The notes: generated from the sequence alone by a model not told the origin. A DNA stretch of 64,000 nt from Granulosicoccus sp036478565 (GCA_965224525.1 OZ245050.1:1674001-1738000); one strand, 5' to 3'; shown: positions 36,470 through 46,553, counted from the stretch's first letter. Numbers and translations are program-made.

Positions 36470-36940
36470 GTGGATAATAATGATCTGATAGGCCGGATAC
36501 GCTACGCTACGCGACTTGACGACGCCGAATGCCAACGCTTGCTCCAATTGGGGGCATTGAGTGTTGATCAAGACACCGTCGCCGCCTGGCGACTGAAACC
36601 CGATGAGGCAGAATTTCGGGCATGTCCGGACAAGGCGATCAATGCCCTGCTCACCGGTCTGGTTCTAGATCGGCGAGGTCCGCCGGATGCGTCACGCGGA
36701 TCCTCACAGAAGCAGCCGACTTCTGTAGACAATAATCAGGTGCTGAAACAACTTCGCATTGCCCTGTCGCTGCGTACAGAATCGGTGCAAGCCCTGCTCA
36801 TTGCCGGTGGTGGGGAGCTGAGTAAAAGTGAAATAAACGCGTTGTTCCGTCGGCCGGAGGCGCGGAATTACCGAGTCTGCGGCGATCAGGTGCTGCGCTG
36901 GTTTTTGACGGGCCTGGCCAGGCAGCGTAGCAGCTCATAG
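36470..36940 (+). CDS. DUF1456-family protein (YehS-like)
   Basis: A 156-residue cytosolic protein made of two repeated DUF1456 units (about 1-65 and 86-150). Each has a helix followed by a conserved stretch: 'LIGRIRYATRLDDAECQRLL' in the first and 'VLKQLRIALSLRTESVQALL' in the second. It resembles E. coli YehS, whose role is unknown. Start GTG 36470 matches the family's 'NNDLIGRIRYA' opening. Divergent from the envelope cluster. Confidence 0.85.
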   Translation: MDNNDLIGRIRYATRLDDAECQRLLQLGALSVDQDTVAAWRLKPDEAEFRACPDKAINALLTGLVLDRRGPPDASRGSSQKQPTSVDNNQVLKQLRIALSLRTESVQALLIAGGGELSKSEINALFRRPEARNYRVCGDQVLRWFLTGLARQRSSS

Positions 36941-37111
36941 CGCGATATCCGGTCGAATGCGGAAAATATCGTCAGCTACAGGAGATAACAGGGTTTCAAA
37001 GAATGCCATGGATTTGTTACATTTGACAATCAGAGCGTCTGAGTGCGTTTTTGATCAGGCGTTTCTGTATCACCTCTACGGTTTCATTGACATAAACGGA
37101 GTAGTTTTTTC

Positions 37112-38077
37112 ATGAACAAGTCCCTGACGATTGCGTCCTGTGCATTGCTGGCAAGCCTTGCTGCCAGTGGCGTACAGGCGGAGCAACAGTTCATTTCCAT
37201 CGGTACCGGTGGTGTTACCGGTGTTTACTATCCAACTGGCGGCGCTATTTGCCGTCTGGTTAACAAGGGCCGTAAGGAACACGGTATCCGGTGTTCTGCA
37301 GAGTCCACCGGCGGATCAATCTACAACATCAATACGGTACGTGCTGGCGAGCTTGAGTTCGGTGTGGCTCAATCTGACTGGCAATACCATTCGTACAATG
37401 GCACATCCAAATTTGAAGAGCAGGGGGCATTTGAAAATCTGCGTGCCGTATTTTCGGTACACCCGGAACCCTTCACAGTACTTTCAAAGGGCGGTAGTGG
37501 CCTTGCTGATTTCACCGAATTGAAAGGTAAACGAGTGAATGTTGGCAATCCTGGCTCAGGCCAGCGCGCGACAACAGAGGTTGTGATGGACGCCTACGGC
37601 ATGTCGATGTCTGATCTGGCACTGGCTGCCGAGTTGAAAGGCGCTGAGATGGCTCAAGCTATGTGTGACGACAAGATTGACGTGATGATGTATACGGTAG
37701 GCCACCCGGCTGCAGCAATCACTGAAGTGACCAACACCTGTGATGTCGATTTCGTTGATCTGACGGGCCCGGTTATCGACAAGCTGATAGAGGAAAATCC
37801 TTTCTATCGTGTCGCCATTGTCCCGGCAGGGATGTACAAAGGTCAGGATACTGATCTGACAACCTTTGGTGTTGGCGCCACATTTGTCAGTTCATCTGAT
37901 GTATCTGACGACGTGGTCTACACCGTCGTAAAGGCCGTGTTTGACAATTTCGAAGATTTCAGGAAGTTGCATCCGGCGTTTGCAAACCTGAAAGAGGAAG
38001 AGATGATTTCTGACGGCCTGTCAGCGCCACTGCACGATGGCGCTGTCAAGTACTATAAGGAGCGTGGCTGGATGTAA
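37112..38077 (+). CDS. TRAP transporter solute receptor, TAXI family
   Basis: A 321-residue periplasmic receptor with a signal peptide (1-23, cleavage after VQA). The TAXI fold starts with 'ISIGTGGVTGVYYPTGGAIC', followed by 'STGGSIYNINTVRAGELEFG' and 'VNVGNPGSGQRATTEVV'. TAXI receptors bind C4/C5 dicarboxylates, glutamate or related acids; the ligand here is not visible. Paired with the fused permease gene 114 bp downstream, after an intercistronic hairpin. Confidence 0.93.
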   Translation: MNKSLTIASCALLASLAASGVQAEQQFISIGTGGVTGVYYPTGGAICRLVNKGRKEHGIRCSAESTGGSIYNINTVRAGELEFGVAQSDWQYHSYNGTSKFEEQGAFENLRAVFSVHPEPFTVLSKGGSGLADFTELKGKRVNVGNPGSGQRATTEVVMDAYGMSMSDLALAAELKGAEMAQAMCDDKIDVMMYTVGHPAAAITEVTNTCDVDFVDLTGPVIDKLIEENPFYRVAIVPAGMYKGQDTDLTTFGVGATFVSSSDVSDDVVYTVVKAVFDNFEDFRKLHPAFANLKEEEMISDGLSAPLHDGAVKYYKERGWM

Positions 38078-38101
38078 CTGCCACTCTGGTTCAAACTGAG
38101 T

Positions 38102-38131
38102 CACCTTTGACCTGAATCCAGGTTGGAGGTG
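38102..38131 (+). other. Intercistronic hairpin between TAXI receptor and TRAP permease
   Basis: CACCTTTGACCT (38102-38113) pairs with AGGTTGGAGGTG (38120-38131) over all twelve positions when G-U pairs are allowed, with a six-base loop GAATCC. No T run follows. Placed like the hairpin at 25205, just after a binding-protein gene, it probably sets receptor-to-permease stoichiometry. Confidence 0.65.
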
Positions 38132-38191
38132 GCTTACTCATCGGTGTCGTATTGCGTAACCGATTCAGCTCTTCAAATCGGAATCTGACTG

Positions 38192-40861
38192 ATGACGACA
38201 CCAACCACGAGTCCTGCATTACAGGATAATCCGGATTCGCCACAAGGCGATGCGCTTGAAGAATTTGCAGCGATCGATACCGGTGGGCGCAACTCTACCG
38301 GCACTGTCGGACTGCTGATTGCGTTAGTCGCATTTAGCTGGAGCTCGTTTCAGCTATATGTATCTTCTTCGGCTCCATTCTGGTTAACCCAGCAAACCGG
38401 CATCAATTTAGTATTCAATGGTGGCGAGGTGCGACTTATCCACCTGGCTTTCGCCATCGCCCTGGCTTGTTTGTCGTACCCCCTGTTCAAATCCAGTCCG
38501 CGTAATCGAATTCCGTGGTATGACTGGCTGTTGTTAATTGCTGGTGTTACAAGTTGTCTGTACCTGATTTACTTTAAAAACGACATTGCCAATAGAGCCG
38601 GTTTGCCGACGACGGCCGACATGGTGATTTCTGCGGTCGGGCTTATGATGTTGGCCACCGCAGTGTATCGCTCATTGGGCTTGCCAATGTTGATTGTTGC
38701 CAGTGTGTTTGTGCTTTATGTTTTTTTTGGTCATGCCGCATGGCTGCCCGATGTCGTGCAATGGAAAGGCGCATCGTTTGGCAAGGCCATGTGGCATTTC
38801 TGGATGCAAAGCGAAGGTGTTTTTGGTGTTGCACTGGGCGTCTCCGCTTCAATGATATTCCTGTTTGTCCTGTTTGGTGCGCTGCTGGAACAAGCGGGGG
38901 CTGGTAATTATTTTATCCAGATGGCCTTTGGTTCGCTGGGTCACTTGCGAGGGGGGCCTGCCAAGGCAGCGGTTGTTGCTTCAGCGCTTAGCGGAATCTA
39001 TTCAGGTTCTTCCATTGCCAATGTTGTGACAACCGGTACGTTTACCATTCCACTGATGAAGCGCACGGGTTTTTCGGCCGAGAAAGCAGGTGCGATTGAA
39101 GTGGCCTCGTCGACCAATGGTCAACTGACGCCGCCTGTTATGGGTGCGGCTGCATTCCTGATAGCGGAATTCACCGGAATTTCTTACCCGGAGGTTATCA
39201 AGCATGCGGTTATGCCAGCGCTCATCTCTTATATTGCTCTGGTTTATATCGTTCACCTTGAAGCGCTCAAGCTTGACTTGAAGGGGCTTGAACGACCGCC
39301 ATCTCACATTACCGGTATGCAGAAACTTATCGGGTTTCTAATGGGGTTTTTGTTACTTGCGGCACTCGGCGGTCTCGTTTACTACGGTTTAGGCTGGATA
39401 CGCACGGCTTTCCCAGGTATGACGTTATATGGTGCGGCTGCGATGTTTCTGCTGGCGTATCTGGTTCTGATCATCATCAGTGCGCGCCGGCCGGATTTAA
39501 CCATGGACGATCCCAACCAGCCACTGCTGGTTTTACCCAGACCGGGTGAGGTTGCGTTGACAGGCATGCATTTTCTGTTACCGATTATTGTGCTGCTGTG
39601 GTGCATTCTGATTGAACGACTCTCGCCCTCGTTTTCAGCATTCTGGGCTTCTATGGCGATGATTTTTATCGTGCTGACTCAGCATCCATTAAAAACCTTG
39701 TTTCGGTTTGGTTCTGAAGGCGGTCAGTCATTTGCTCAATCAATAAGCCGCGGTGTGAATGACCTAGTGAAAGGCATGATCAATGGCGCGCGTAGCATGG
39801 TGCCAATTGGTGTAGCGACGGGTGTTGCCGGTATTATCATTGGCACAGTGTCGTTGACCGGTGCTCATCAGGTTGTCGGAGAATTTGTCGAATTCCTCTC
39901 TGGCGGTAGTCTGATCCTCATGTTGCTACTGGTTGCTGTCATGAGTTTGTTGCTCGGAATGGGCTTGCCGACTACCGCCAACTATATTGTGGTGTCATCG
40001 TTGATGGCGCCTGTTATCGTCTCGGTTGGTGCTCAACAAGGTTTGGTTGTACCGCTGGTTGCCGTACATATGTTTGTCTTTTACTTTGGCATTCTGGCAG
40101 ACGATACCCCGCCGGTTGGTCTGGCAGCTTTTGCCGCCAGTGCCATTTCCGGTGGCAACCCGATAAAGACTGGCCTGCAGGGATTTGCCTATGACATTCG
40201 CACTGCCTTATTGCCATTTCTATTTATATTCAATACAGAGTTGTTGCTGATTGATGTCTCTTTAACCAAGGCTGTCTTTATCTTTGTTGTTGGCGTTATT
40301 GCGATGATGTTGTTTGCCGCAGCGACGCAGAGCTATTTCATGACAAAAAGCCGCATCTGGGAGTCTTTGATACTGTTGATGGTTGCATTTACGCTGTTTC
40401 GTCCTGGGTTCTGGCTCGACCGTGTACAGCCGCCCTATGATATCGAGCCGGGTAGTCAACTGATTGCTACTGCGGCAGCACAGCCCGAAGGTGAGTTGTT
40501 GCGTCTGCGAGTAAGTGGGCCGGATTTTGATGACCCGGACAAAACAACGCAGATTACTTTACTGGCAGATTTTGGAGAACCGGGTGATGGAGAAACCAGG
40601 CTTGTGCAGGCCGGTCTGAACGCCATTGCTGAAGGCGAGGACATGTTGCTGGAAGAACCGTTTCCTGGCACAGCGTTTTTTCAGACGCTGCAGATGTTCG
40701 ACTTCTACGGCGATGAGCCAGTGGTGGTCGATCAAATAATGAGACCGGCATCGCGTTTACCCAAGGAGGTGTTCTACATACCCGCGCTGCTGTTGCTTGG
40801 TCTTGTGGTGTTGTTGCAACGTCCACGGCAAACCAAACCTGCCTTCTTTGGTCGATTCTGA
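38192..40861 (+). CDS. TRAP transporter fused 4TM/12TM permease with DUF3394 domain
   Basis: An 889-residue inner-membrane permease in which the small (DctQ) and large (DctM) TRAP subunits are fused, the normal form for TAXI systems. DctM-type signatures are 'SALSGIYSGSSIANVVTTGT' and 'LGMGLPTTANYIVVSSLMAP'. The C-terminal 170 residues form the soluble DUF3394-type domain ('VQPPYDIEPGSQLIATAAA') ending in a final span. It imports an acid driven by the sodium or proton gradient. Start ATG 38192. Confidence 0.93.
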   Translation: MTTPTTSPALQDNPDSPQGDALEEFAAIDTGGRNSTGTVGLLIALVAFSWSSFQLYVSSSAPFWLTQQTGINLVFNGGEVRLIHLAFAIALACLSYPLFKSSPRNRIPWYDWLLLIAGVTSCLYLIYFKNDIANRAGLPTTADMVISAVGLMMLATAVYRSLGLPMLIVASVFVLYVFFGHAAWLPDVVQWKGASFGKAMWHFWMQSEGVFGVALGVSASMIFLFVLFGALLEQAGAGNYFIQMAFGSLGHLRGGPAKAAVVASALSGIYSGSSIANVVTTGTFTIPLMKRTGFSAEKAGAIEVASSTNGQLTPPVMGAAAFLIAEFTGISYPEVIKHAVMPALISYIALVYIVHLEALKLDLKGLERPPSHITGMQKLIGFLMGFLLLAALGGLVYYGLGWIRTAFPGMTLYGAAAMFLLAYLVLIIISARRPDLTMDDPNQPLLVLPRPGEVALTGMHFLLPIIVLLWCILIERLSPSFSAFWASMAMIFIVLTQHPLKTLFRFGSEGGQSFAQSISRGVNDLVKGMINGARSMVPIGVATGVAGIIIGTVSLTGAHQVVGEFVEFLSGGSLILMLLLVAVMSLLLGMGLPTTANYIVVSSLMAPVIVSVGAQQGLVVPLVAVHMFVFYFGILADDTPPVGLAAFAASAISGGNPIKTGLQGFAYDIRTALLPFLFIFNTELLLIDVSLTKAVFIFVVGVIAMMLFAAATQSYFMTKSRIWESLILLMVAFTLFRPGFWLDRVQPPYDIEPGSQLIATAAAQPEGELLRLRVSGPDFDDPDKTTQITLLADFGEPGDGETRLVQAGLNAIAEGEDMLLEEPFPGTAFFQTLQMFDFYGDEPVVVDQIMRPASRLPKEVFYIPALLLLGLVVLLQRPRQTKPAFFGRF

Positions 40862-40875
40862 GAGGTGTTGCTACA

Positions 40876-41379
40876 TTGAGTGATTCAACGGCGCTGACAA
40901 TCGATGAAAATCGGGTTGTGTCGATGCACTATCAGTTGAGCAACGGTTTTGGTGAACTGATTGACTCATCTCAGGGGGTGTTGCCCTTGGTGTATATGCA
41001 CAACACCAATGCAATTTTGCCCGGGCTTGAAAGGGAGCTGACTGGCAAGCAAGCCGGTGAGAGTGTTGATGTCATCATCTACCCGGAAGACGGCTATGGG
41101 TATGCCGATGAAACGCTGATTCAGGAATTTCCAAAAAGCGAGCTGGGTGCTGCAGAAAAACTTGAGATTGGCATGCGTATACGCGCAAGCGGACCGGATG
41201 ATGAGTCAACGATGGCAACGTTGCGGGAAATACGCGATGAGACGGTTGTGCTGGATGCCAATCATCCGTTGGCGGGGCAGGTGTTGCATTTCTCCATTGC
41301 TATTGTCAATGTACGCGAACCGACGGAGAAGGAGTTACGTGAGCAGTATGCGGAATCCACTAACCCGGCACCTGCGTAA
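40876..41379 (+). CDS. FKBP-type peptidyl-prolyl isomerase (SlyD-like)
   Basis: A 167-residue FKBP of the SlyD/FkpB group: 'VVSMHYQLSNGFGELIDSS' opens the fold, 'PGLERELTGKQAGESVDVII' and 'PEDGYGYADETLI' lead into the insert-in-flap chaperone domain, and 'DANHPLAGQVLHFSI' closes it. The His-rich metal tail of E. coli SlyD is missing. Start TTG 40876 has GAGGTG nine bases upstream. The gene follows the TRAP permease by 14 bp, and its stop abuts the stop of the convergent kinase gene with no gap. Confidence 0.92.
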   Translation: MSDSTALTIDENRVVSMHYQLSNGFGELIDSSQGVLPLVYMHNTNAILPGLERELTGKQAGESVDVIIYPEDGYGYADETLIQEFPKSELGAAEKLEIGMRIRASGPDDESTMATLREIRDETVVLDANHPLAGQVLHFSIAIVNVREPTEKELREQYAESTNPAPA

Positions 41380-42690
41380 TTATTCGATCGAATTTAGCAC
41401 ATCAAATGCAGTGCTGAAAAACTCTTCGTCTCCGAAATTTCCTGACTTAAGTGCGAGAGAAAATTCATACCCTTTTCGTCTGCCCGTCGTCCACGGTACT
41501 CCGGGTGTGATTTCTCGGCCAACGGCCAGACGTTTTTGCCCCAATGCGTTGGCTACAGCAGCTGAGGTCTCGCCGCCAGCAACGATGAATTGTCTGCGCC
41601 CCTGATCAAAAGCCAGCTGTGCAAGCGTTGCCATTGCCTGTTCTACTATGCTGCCGGCTGCCTCTTTACCCAGCTCTTTTTGTGCAGTAACGACAGCATC
41701 GGGGGTGGTCGTTGCATAGACAAGCAGGGTTGCACTATCGTTTTGCTGTGATAGCCAGCGAATTGCATCATCCAGTTGCGATTCGCGGGCAAGTTTTATC
41801 GGTTCAAGCTGCAAACATGAGCATTTATCTGCAGCTGCTGCGACTTGTCGCCGGGTCATATCAGAGCAACTGCCACTCAGTATTATTCGGCCACCCTCAG
41901 GAGGAGGTGCAGACTCTATTTGCAGTTTATTGTTTAACCAGCCGTGAACGCGAAAAAGCGCAGGAAGGTGTAAGGCCAACGCACTGCCGCCGGTCAATAG
42001 GCGTAAATGTTCGCTGCCTCGCACGATATGCATGAGGTCGTTATTGTCCACCGCATCAACGATAACGTGCTTGATGCCGTCATTAGCCAGTTCAATCAAG
42101 CGTTCCCTGATTACATCCGGTCCCTGGCGGACAATCGGCAGCGTAAGCGTTGCAACTTCAGAAGTGGTTTGCGTATTGAGCAAGCGGCCCAGATGGCTAT
42201 CGCTCATAGGCGTTAATGGGTGATGACGCATTGGGCTCTCATGTAGCAATTGCTCGCCGACAAAAAGATTGCCCATATAAACGCTTCGACCGTTCTCAGG
42301 AAATGACGGGCAATAGATAGTCTGTATGGTGTCTGGCAGTCCATTCCAGGTTTTTTCAGAGTTGTTGATACGTTGCAAAAGTGTCTCGGCGACGGGGCCG
42401 ATGTTGCCCTCAGCCGTAGAGTCAAAGGTAGAGCAGTATTTCCAGTAGTAACGTCGGGTCTCTTGCGTCTGCAACCAGTCTAACGCCCTGCATGCTTGTG
42501 TTACAGCATCATCAACTGGGGTTGTTCTGCATTTCAGAGCAATAATCTGGAAAGGGGCATCGGCAATCACAGCCTCTTGATCAGGAACGCCCAAGTGCAG
42601 AGTGACCGGCACTTGGGAACGAGCAAGTATGCCCGCAATATCAGTAGCACCTGTGAAGTCGTCCGCGATACACCCGAGTAAAATGCTCAT
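41380..42690 (-). CDS. otnK: Four-carbon acid sugar kinase (OtnK-type)
   Basis: A 436-residue DUF1537-family kinase. The N-terminal domain starts 'LLGCIADDFTGATDIAGIL' with the conserved DDFTGA, and includes 'YWKYCSTFDSTAEGNIGPVAE' (here KYCSTFDST). The C-terminal nucleotide-binding part has 'IILSGSCSDMTRRQV', 'FIVAGGETSAAVANALG' and 'PGVPWT'. OtnK phosphorylates 3-oxo-tetronates in four-carbon acid sugar breakdown. The usual partners (aldolase OtnC, dehydrogenase LtnD) are absent next door, so the assignment rests on the protein alone. Nearby TRAP genes could import the acid (inference). Confidence 0.9.
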   Translation of the reverse strand: MSILLGCIADDFTGATDIAGILARSQVPVTLHLGVPDQEAVIADAPFQIIALKCRTTPVDDAVTQACRALDWLQTQETRRYYWKYCSTFDSTAEGNIGPVAETLLQRINNSEKTWNGLPDTIQTIYCPSFPENGRSVYMGNLFVGEQLLHESPMRHHPLTPMSDSHLGRLLNTQTTSEVATLTLPIVRQGPDVIRERLIELANDGIKHVIVDAVDNNDLMHIVRGSEHLRLLTGGSALALHLPALFRVHGWLNNKLQIESAPPPEGGRIILSGSCSDMTRRQVAAAADKCSCLQLEPIKLARESQLDDAIRWLSQQNDSATLLVYATTTPDAVVTAQKELGKEAAGSIVEQAMATLAQLAFDQGRRQFIVAGGETSAAVANALGQKRLAVGREITPGVPWTTGRRKGYEFSLALKSGNFGDEEFFSTAFDVLNSIE

Positions 42691-42738
42691 GTCATGAGGA
42701 TAACAGTCGCGCTGTCTGGATGTGCGGCTGGTAGAGTT

Positions 42739-44742
42739 TCAGGATGCTTTTCTGAGATCCAGATCGGTGCCCCGTGGTGCAAGTTCCTCAACTAACTGGT
42801 CAAGTGGTGTCGGCATGCGCAATCCGTAACCCTGTGCAAAGTCGACATTCATATCGCGCAGGATGCTCAGAGTTGTGTCGTCTTCGACAAATTCTGCAAC
42901 CGTACGAGCACCTACAGTGTGACCGATCTGGTTGATAGATCGTACCATTTCGCGATCAACAGAGTCATTGGCCATATTACGAACCAATGAACCATCAATT
43001 TTCAAGTAATCAATGGGCAGGTGTTTCAGGTAGGCAAAGGTTGAGAACCCGGAACCAAAATCGTCCAGTGCAAAATGACAGCCAAGCGCACGTATGCGTG
43101 CGATGAAAAGTCGTGCTTTTTCGAAATTGTCGACAGCCGCTGTTTCGGTGATTTCAAATGCGATTAGTGAAGGGTCTACATCACCTTGCAACAGTCGATT
43201 GATGATGAACTCATTGAAATCCTCGTCGACAAAGGACAGCCCCGACAGATTGACCATAAGTCGCGGTACAACATAGTCATTCTGGTGTTCAACCAGCCAT
43301 TCCACTACATGTGTGAATACCCATCGATCAATTTCAGACATGACGTTGTATTTTTCAGCGATGGGTATGAATTTGGCTGGTGAGAACAATTCTCCGCTCT
43401 CACTGCGGATACGCAGGAGAATCTCACAGTGCGCCATGTTGACCTGCTCTTCATCTATACCGAACACCGGCTGGAAAAACAGTGATAAACGATCCTGAGA
43501 CAGTGCTTGACGAATGCTTTGTATGCCTGCGATATCACTGCGGTACTTGACAACTTCCGCATCGTTTTCCTGTGTTACATGAACCCTGTTTCGACCGGAT
43601 TGTTTGGCAACGTAACAGGCAGAATCAACATCCGAGAGCAGCTGTTCAATATCAACGACGCGGCCATCTATCGGGATCGCACCTATGCTCAGGCTGACTT
43701 TGAACGTTTGTTCTGCGTAAATAAAGGCGTAGTCTGCAACGATAACTCGCAGGTCTTCTGCAAGCTGTCGAATGTCGACAAATGAGTTGCCGCTGGCAAT
43801 TATAGAAAATTCGTCACCTCCGACTCGTGCAAACAGATCTCCTCGTCGCAAGCGCGCCTGTATCATCGTCGTAAGTTGTATCAGGAGTTGGTCCCCTGCA
43901 TGATGCCCGCAGGTGTCGTTGACTATCTTGAATCGATCCAGATCCAGATACAGGAGGCCATAGGTATTATCGCCTCGCTGTGCAAGCCCTATGGTGTGTC
44001 TTAGCTGCTCTTCGAAAGAGCGTCGGTTATGCAGACCGGTCAGGTCGTCGTGGGATGCCAAATGTGCAATGTGACGATTTGCCTGCGTTACGCGATTGAT
44101 GACGGCTGCAGATATCAAGAGGGAAAAGGCGAACGAACCAATGACTATCAATAACAGGACTTGACGTGTGCGTTTGTATGTCGCCTGGTTTGTTTGTAGT
44201 TCTTCCTGAGCCAGGTTCTTTTCAAGCCCTACCAGTTCATTCAAGTGGTTTAGCAGAACAAGCTCCTGCAGCTGCAAATCACCCAGTACAGTTCTCAGAA
44301 TATTGGACGTAGGCTGCATTGCGTAGATGACGTTACTGGTCTTCTCGTAGGCCTCCGCTACACGTTGGTCAACGACTTCGATCTTGTCCAGAATTTCCTG
44401 CTCTCGTGGATTGGCACCAAAGCTGACAAGTTCCGTACGAGATTTATTGTAGTCGCTGGTGTAAACAACCAGCTTTTCAAATATGCGTTCACGATCACTC
44501 AGGTCGTCAATCTGTAGCAAGGAGCGAACGGCATTGGAACGCAAGCGAATATCATCACGCATCTGGTATGCGCGGCTGGTTTTTCTTTCTGTGTCCTCGA
44601 TCAATGCCGACATGCCAACATTGACCGCCTGCAGGCTGGACATCGACAGCCAGGAAACCAGAATCATCAACGAGAACACGGCCAGAAAACCCAGCCCGAT
44701 CATGGTTTTGGTATTATCTTTTCTGTGCTGGCGAGGATTCAT
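42739..44742 (-). CDS. Membrane GGDEF-EAL protein (c-di-GMP synthesis/turnover)
   Basis: A 667-residue inner-membrane protein. Two spans (about 13-35 and 198-218) enclose a helical periplasmic sensor. The GGDEF domain has the intact motif RVGGDEF near residue 308, with an RxxD product-inhibition site (RRGD) five residues upstream, plus 'LLYLDLDRFKIVND'. The EAL domain (about 430-650) reads EIL at the signature (CEILLR), with 'DDFGSGFSTFAYL' and 'YLKIDGSLV'. The cyclase should be active and product-inhibited; the phosphodiesterase is plausible because the catalytic Glu is kept. Start ATG 44742. Confidence 0.92.
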   Translation of the reverse strand: MNPRQHRKDNTKTMIGLGFLAVFSLMILVSWLSMSSLQAVNVGMSALIEDTERKTSRAYQMRDDIRLRSNAVRSLLQIDDLSDRERIFEKLVVYTSDYNKSRTELVSFGANPREQEILDKIEVVDQRVAEAYEKTSNVIYAMQPTSNILRTVLGDLQLQELVLLNHLNELVGLEKNLAQEELQTNQATYKRTRQVLLLIVIGSFAFSLLISAAVINRVTQANRHIAHLASHDDLTGLHNRRSFEEQLRHTIGLAQRGDNTYGLLYLDLDRFKIVNDTCGHHAGDQLLIQLTTMIQARLRRGDLFARVGGDEFSIIASGNSFVDIRQLAEDLRVIVADYAFIYAEQTFKVSLSIGAIPIDGRVVDIEQLLSDVDSACYVAKQSGRNRVHVTQENDAEVVKYRSDIAGIQSIRQALSQDRLSLFFQPVFGIDEEQVNMAHCEILLRIRSESGELFSPAKFIPIAEKYNVMSEIDRWVFTHVVEWLVEHQNDYVVPRLMVNLSGLSFVDEDFNEFIINRLLQGDVDPSLIAFEITETAAVDNFEKARLFIARIRALGCHFALDDFGSGFSTFAYLKHLPIDYLKIDGSLVRNMANDSVDREMVRSINQIGHTVGARTVAEFVEDDTTLSILRDMNVDFAQGYGLRMPTPLDQLVEELAPRGTDLDLRKAS

Positions 44743-45110
44743 ACAGAAGTCCTTGTCAGCAGGTTTTTTTGTTGCAGGCGCTTATACACAGCCCGCCGAC
44801 AGTCTGAATCAGTCAGGCAGTTACGATCGTATGCGTCATGCAGGAAGGGACCGATAGGCATGTGTATAGGCAGTAATCACCTCACTCTTTTTGCAAGGCT
44901 GTACCGCAGGTATCCGGTTAAGTAGGTAATGCTGCTGTAGCGGCCTGTAACCGTGTTGATTTAAGTTTTCTTGTCAGAGAATTGTGAATCTTTTTGTATT
45001 TTGCTTCCGATTTTGTGATTCCCTGTAAAAACACCTGTAAAAACAACAGCATATTTCGAGATGGCCGAAAAATCAGGCAGCGACTTTTGAAGTTCGAAGT
45101 GAGAGGTACA
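44743..45110. other. 368-bp intergenic stretch between GGDEF-EAL gene and imuB
   Basis: This stretch holds the upstream region of the GGDEF-EAL gene and the 3' flank of imuB. I see no gene, no clear terminator and no CTG-N10-CAG box; a CTG-N9-CAG word near 45028 is one base short. Confidence 0.6.
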
Positions 45111-46520
45111 TCAGGCGAACAGACCGTGAATCCAGGTGACTGTCGGATCGTGGCGCAAGCGGTAAACCCAGTAATGTGCGCCGCCGGAATCGCATGCAAT
45201 GTAGTAGTCGCGTCGTACGTCGGTATCATCCCACCAGCCATTTTCAATGCGCTCTGGCAGGCTGGTGAGCACCAGCGGTAACTGCGCTCGAACGGGTTGA
45301 GTCAGCAACCACGTCGGGCGGGCTGGCCAGTGTGGTGATGAGCCGGAGCTTTCCTCCAGTAGTGCTGCTAACCAGGCTTTTTCCGGTCGGTGGTCATCGC
45401 CGGGCAGGGCGGTAAACAGTGAATCCTTGCCGAGTCGAGCCATGAGTCTGTCCAGCAGCTGTTGAATGCTGCCTGTCTGTGAATGACTTTTATGAAACAG
45501 GTCTTTGCTGTTGCGTTCCACACTGGCCAGATCCGGGCTGTCAATGCGTAAACGAGTAACCGGGGCAGGCAATACGGTTGCCGCAAGGCGTTCACTGGCA
45601 ACACGATAAAGGTGTGTGGTGTCGGCGGTGGCATCAAGAAAGCGTAGCGGCACAACGGTCGGTATCAGCCGGTGGTGGTACAGCGTGATAACGAGGTGGC
45701 GGATACCCAGATCGTTTATTCGCAGGTAACCACCCAGTGCGCCCAGTAGTCGATTCAGCGGAAAGGCGAGGCCATTGGTGTCGGGTGCCTCCAGTGGCAG
45801 GTCAATGGCGTGCGTAAAGGTGTCTGGCGGGGCAAAGGCAGGCTGTGGGTCCGGTAGCCTGCCATCCAGCCGAAACAGCAGGCTGGTACAGTGATGGCCA
45901 AAGCGGCGGGTCAGCGATGCGGGTGGTAACTGTTGTAGCTGGCCGAGCGTTCGGATACCGGATTGGTGCAATCCCTTGAATGTGAACGCATCGATTGGCA
46001 GGTATTCAACAGGGACTGATAGCAGCGCGGATTGCAGCTCGGCGACCTGTCTGATCGGTGCGCTCTGGCCAAACTGTGTAAAGAGTGCCGCGGCTGATGG
46101 CGTGGGGGCAATGGCTGAACGCAGTGTCAGCCCCAGCTCTGCAGCTTCCCGGTGTAAGCGGGTAACAAGTGCATCGATTCCGCCAAAAAGTTGCAGACTG
46201 GCCTCGATTTCGACCAGTATGGTATTCGGTGGATGCGGTGTCACCCAGGAAGAAAATTTCAGTGCCCAGAGTGTCAGTTGCTCAAGGTGTGCAGCCTGCT
46301 CATCTTCATCAAACTCGTTGACGAGCAGATCCGGCACGATGGCATAGGCGTTTTTCAAGGCCTGGCCGCCGCGTACACCTGCGGCTACGGCCGCTTCGTT
46401 GCAGGCCAGGATACGTTTGCGCGGGCCCTCGTGAAGTACCACAGCAGTCGGCTGAGCGGCACTTGCGGCAGGCTGCCGGTCAATCGGCAACTGTGGAAAA
46501 AGGAGGGCGAGCCAGAGCAT
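45111..46520 (-). CDS. imuB: ImuB, non-catalytic Y-family polymerase of the SOS mutasome
   Basis: A 469-residue protein starting 'MLWLALLFPQLPID', the typical ImuB opening where active Y-family polymerases carry catalytic acids; these are missing here, as expected. ImuB links ImuA and DnaE2 to the beta clamp. The C terminus has the family pattern 'RIENGWWDDTDVRRDYYIA' and 'WVYRLRH...WIHGLFA'. ATG 46520 is chosen over TTG 46544. A LexA box lies 33 bp upstream. Unusually, it is separated from imuA by hflK-hflC on the other strand and has its own SOS promoter. Confidence 0.93.
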   Translation of the reverse strand: MLWLALLFPQLPIDRQPAASAAQPTAVVLHEGPRKRILACNEAAVAAGVRGGQALKNAYAIVPDLLVNEFDEDEQAAHLEQLTLWALKFSSWVTPHPPNTILVEIEASLQLFGGIDALVTRLHREAAELGLTLRSAIAPTPSAAALFTQFGQSAPIRQVAELQSALLSVPVEYLPIDAFTFKGLHQSGIRTLGQLQQLPPASLTRRFGHHCTSLLFRLDGRLPDPQPAFAPPDTFTHAIDLPLEAPDTNGLAFPLNRLLGALGGYLRINDLGIRHLVITLYHHRLIPTVVPLRFLDATADTTHLYRVASERLAATVLPAPVTRLRIDSPDLASVERNSKDLFHKSHSQTGSIQQLLDRLMARLGKDSLFTALPGDDHRPEKAWLAALLEESSGSSPHWPARPTWLLTQPVRAQLPLVLTSLPERIENGWWDDTDVRRDYYIACDSGGAHYWVYRLRHDPTVTWIHGLFA

Positions 46521-46553
46521 GTGTTTTGCGAGTTTCCAGGGCAAACAGAGTAT

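Noticed and set aside
45028..45042. LexA box downstream of imuB
   Set aside because: The spacing is CTG-N9-CAG, one base short of the other three boxes, and it is not in front of a gene.
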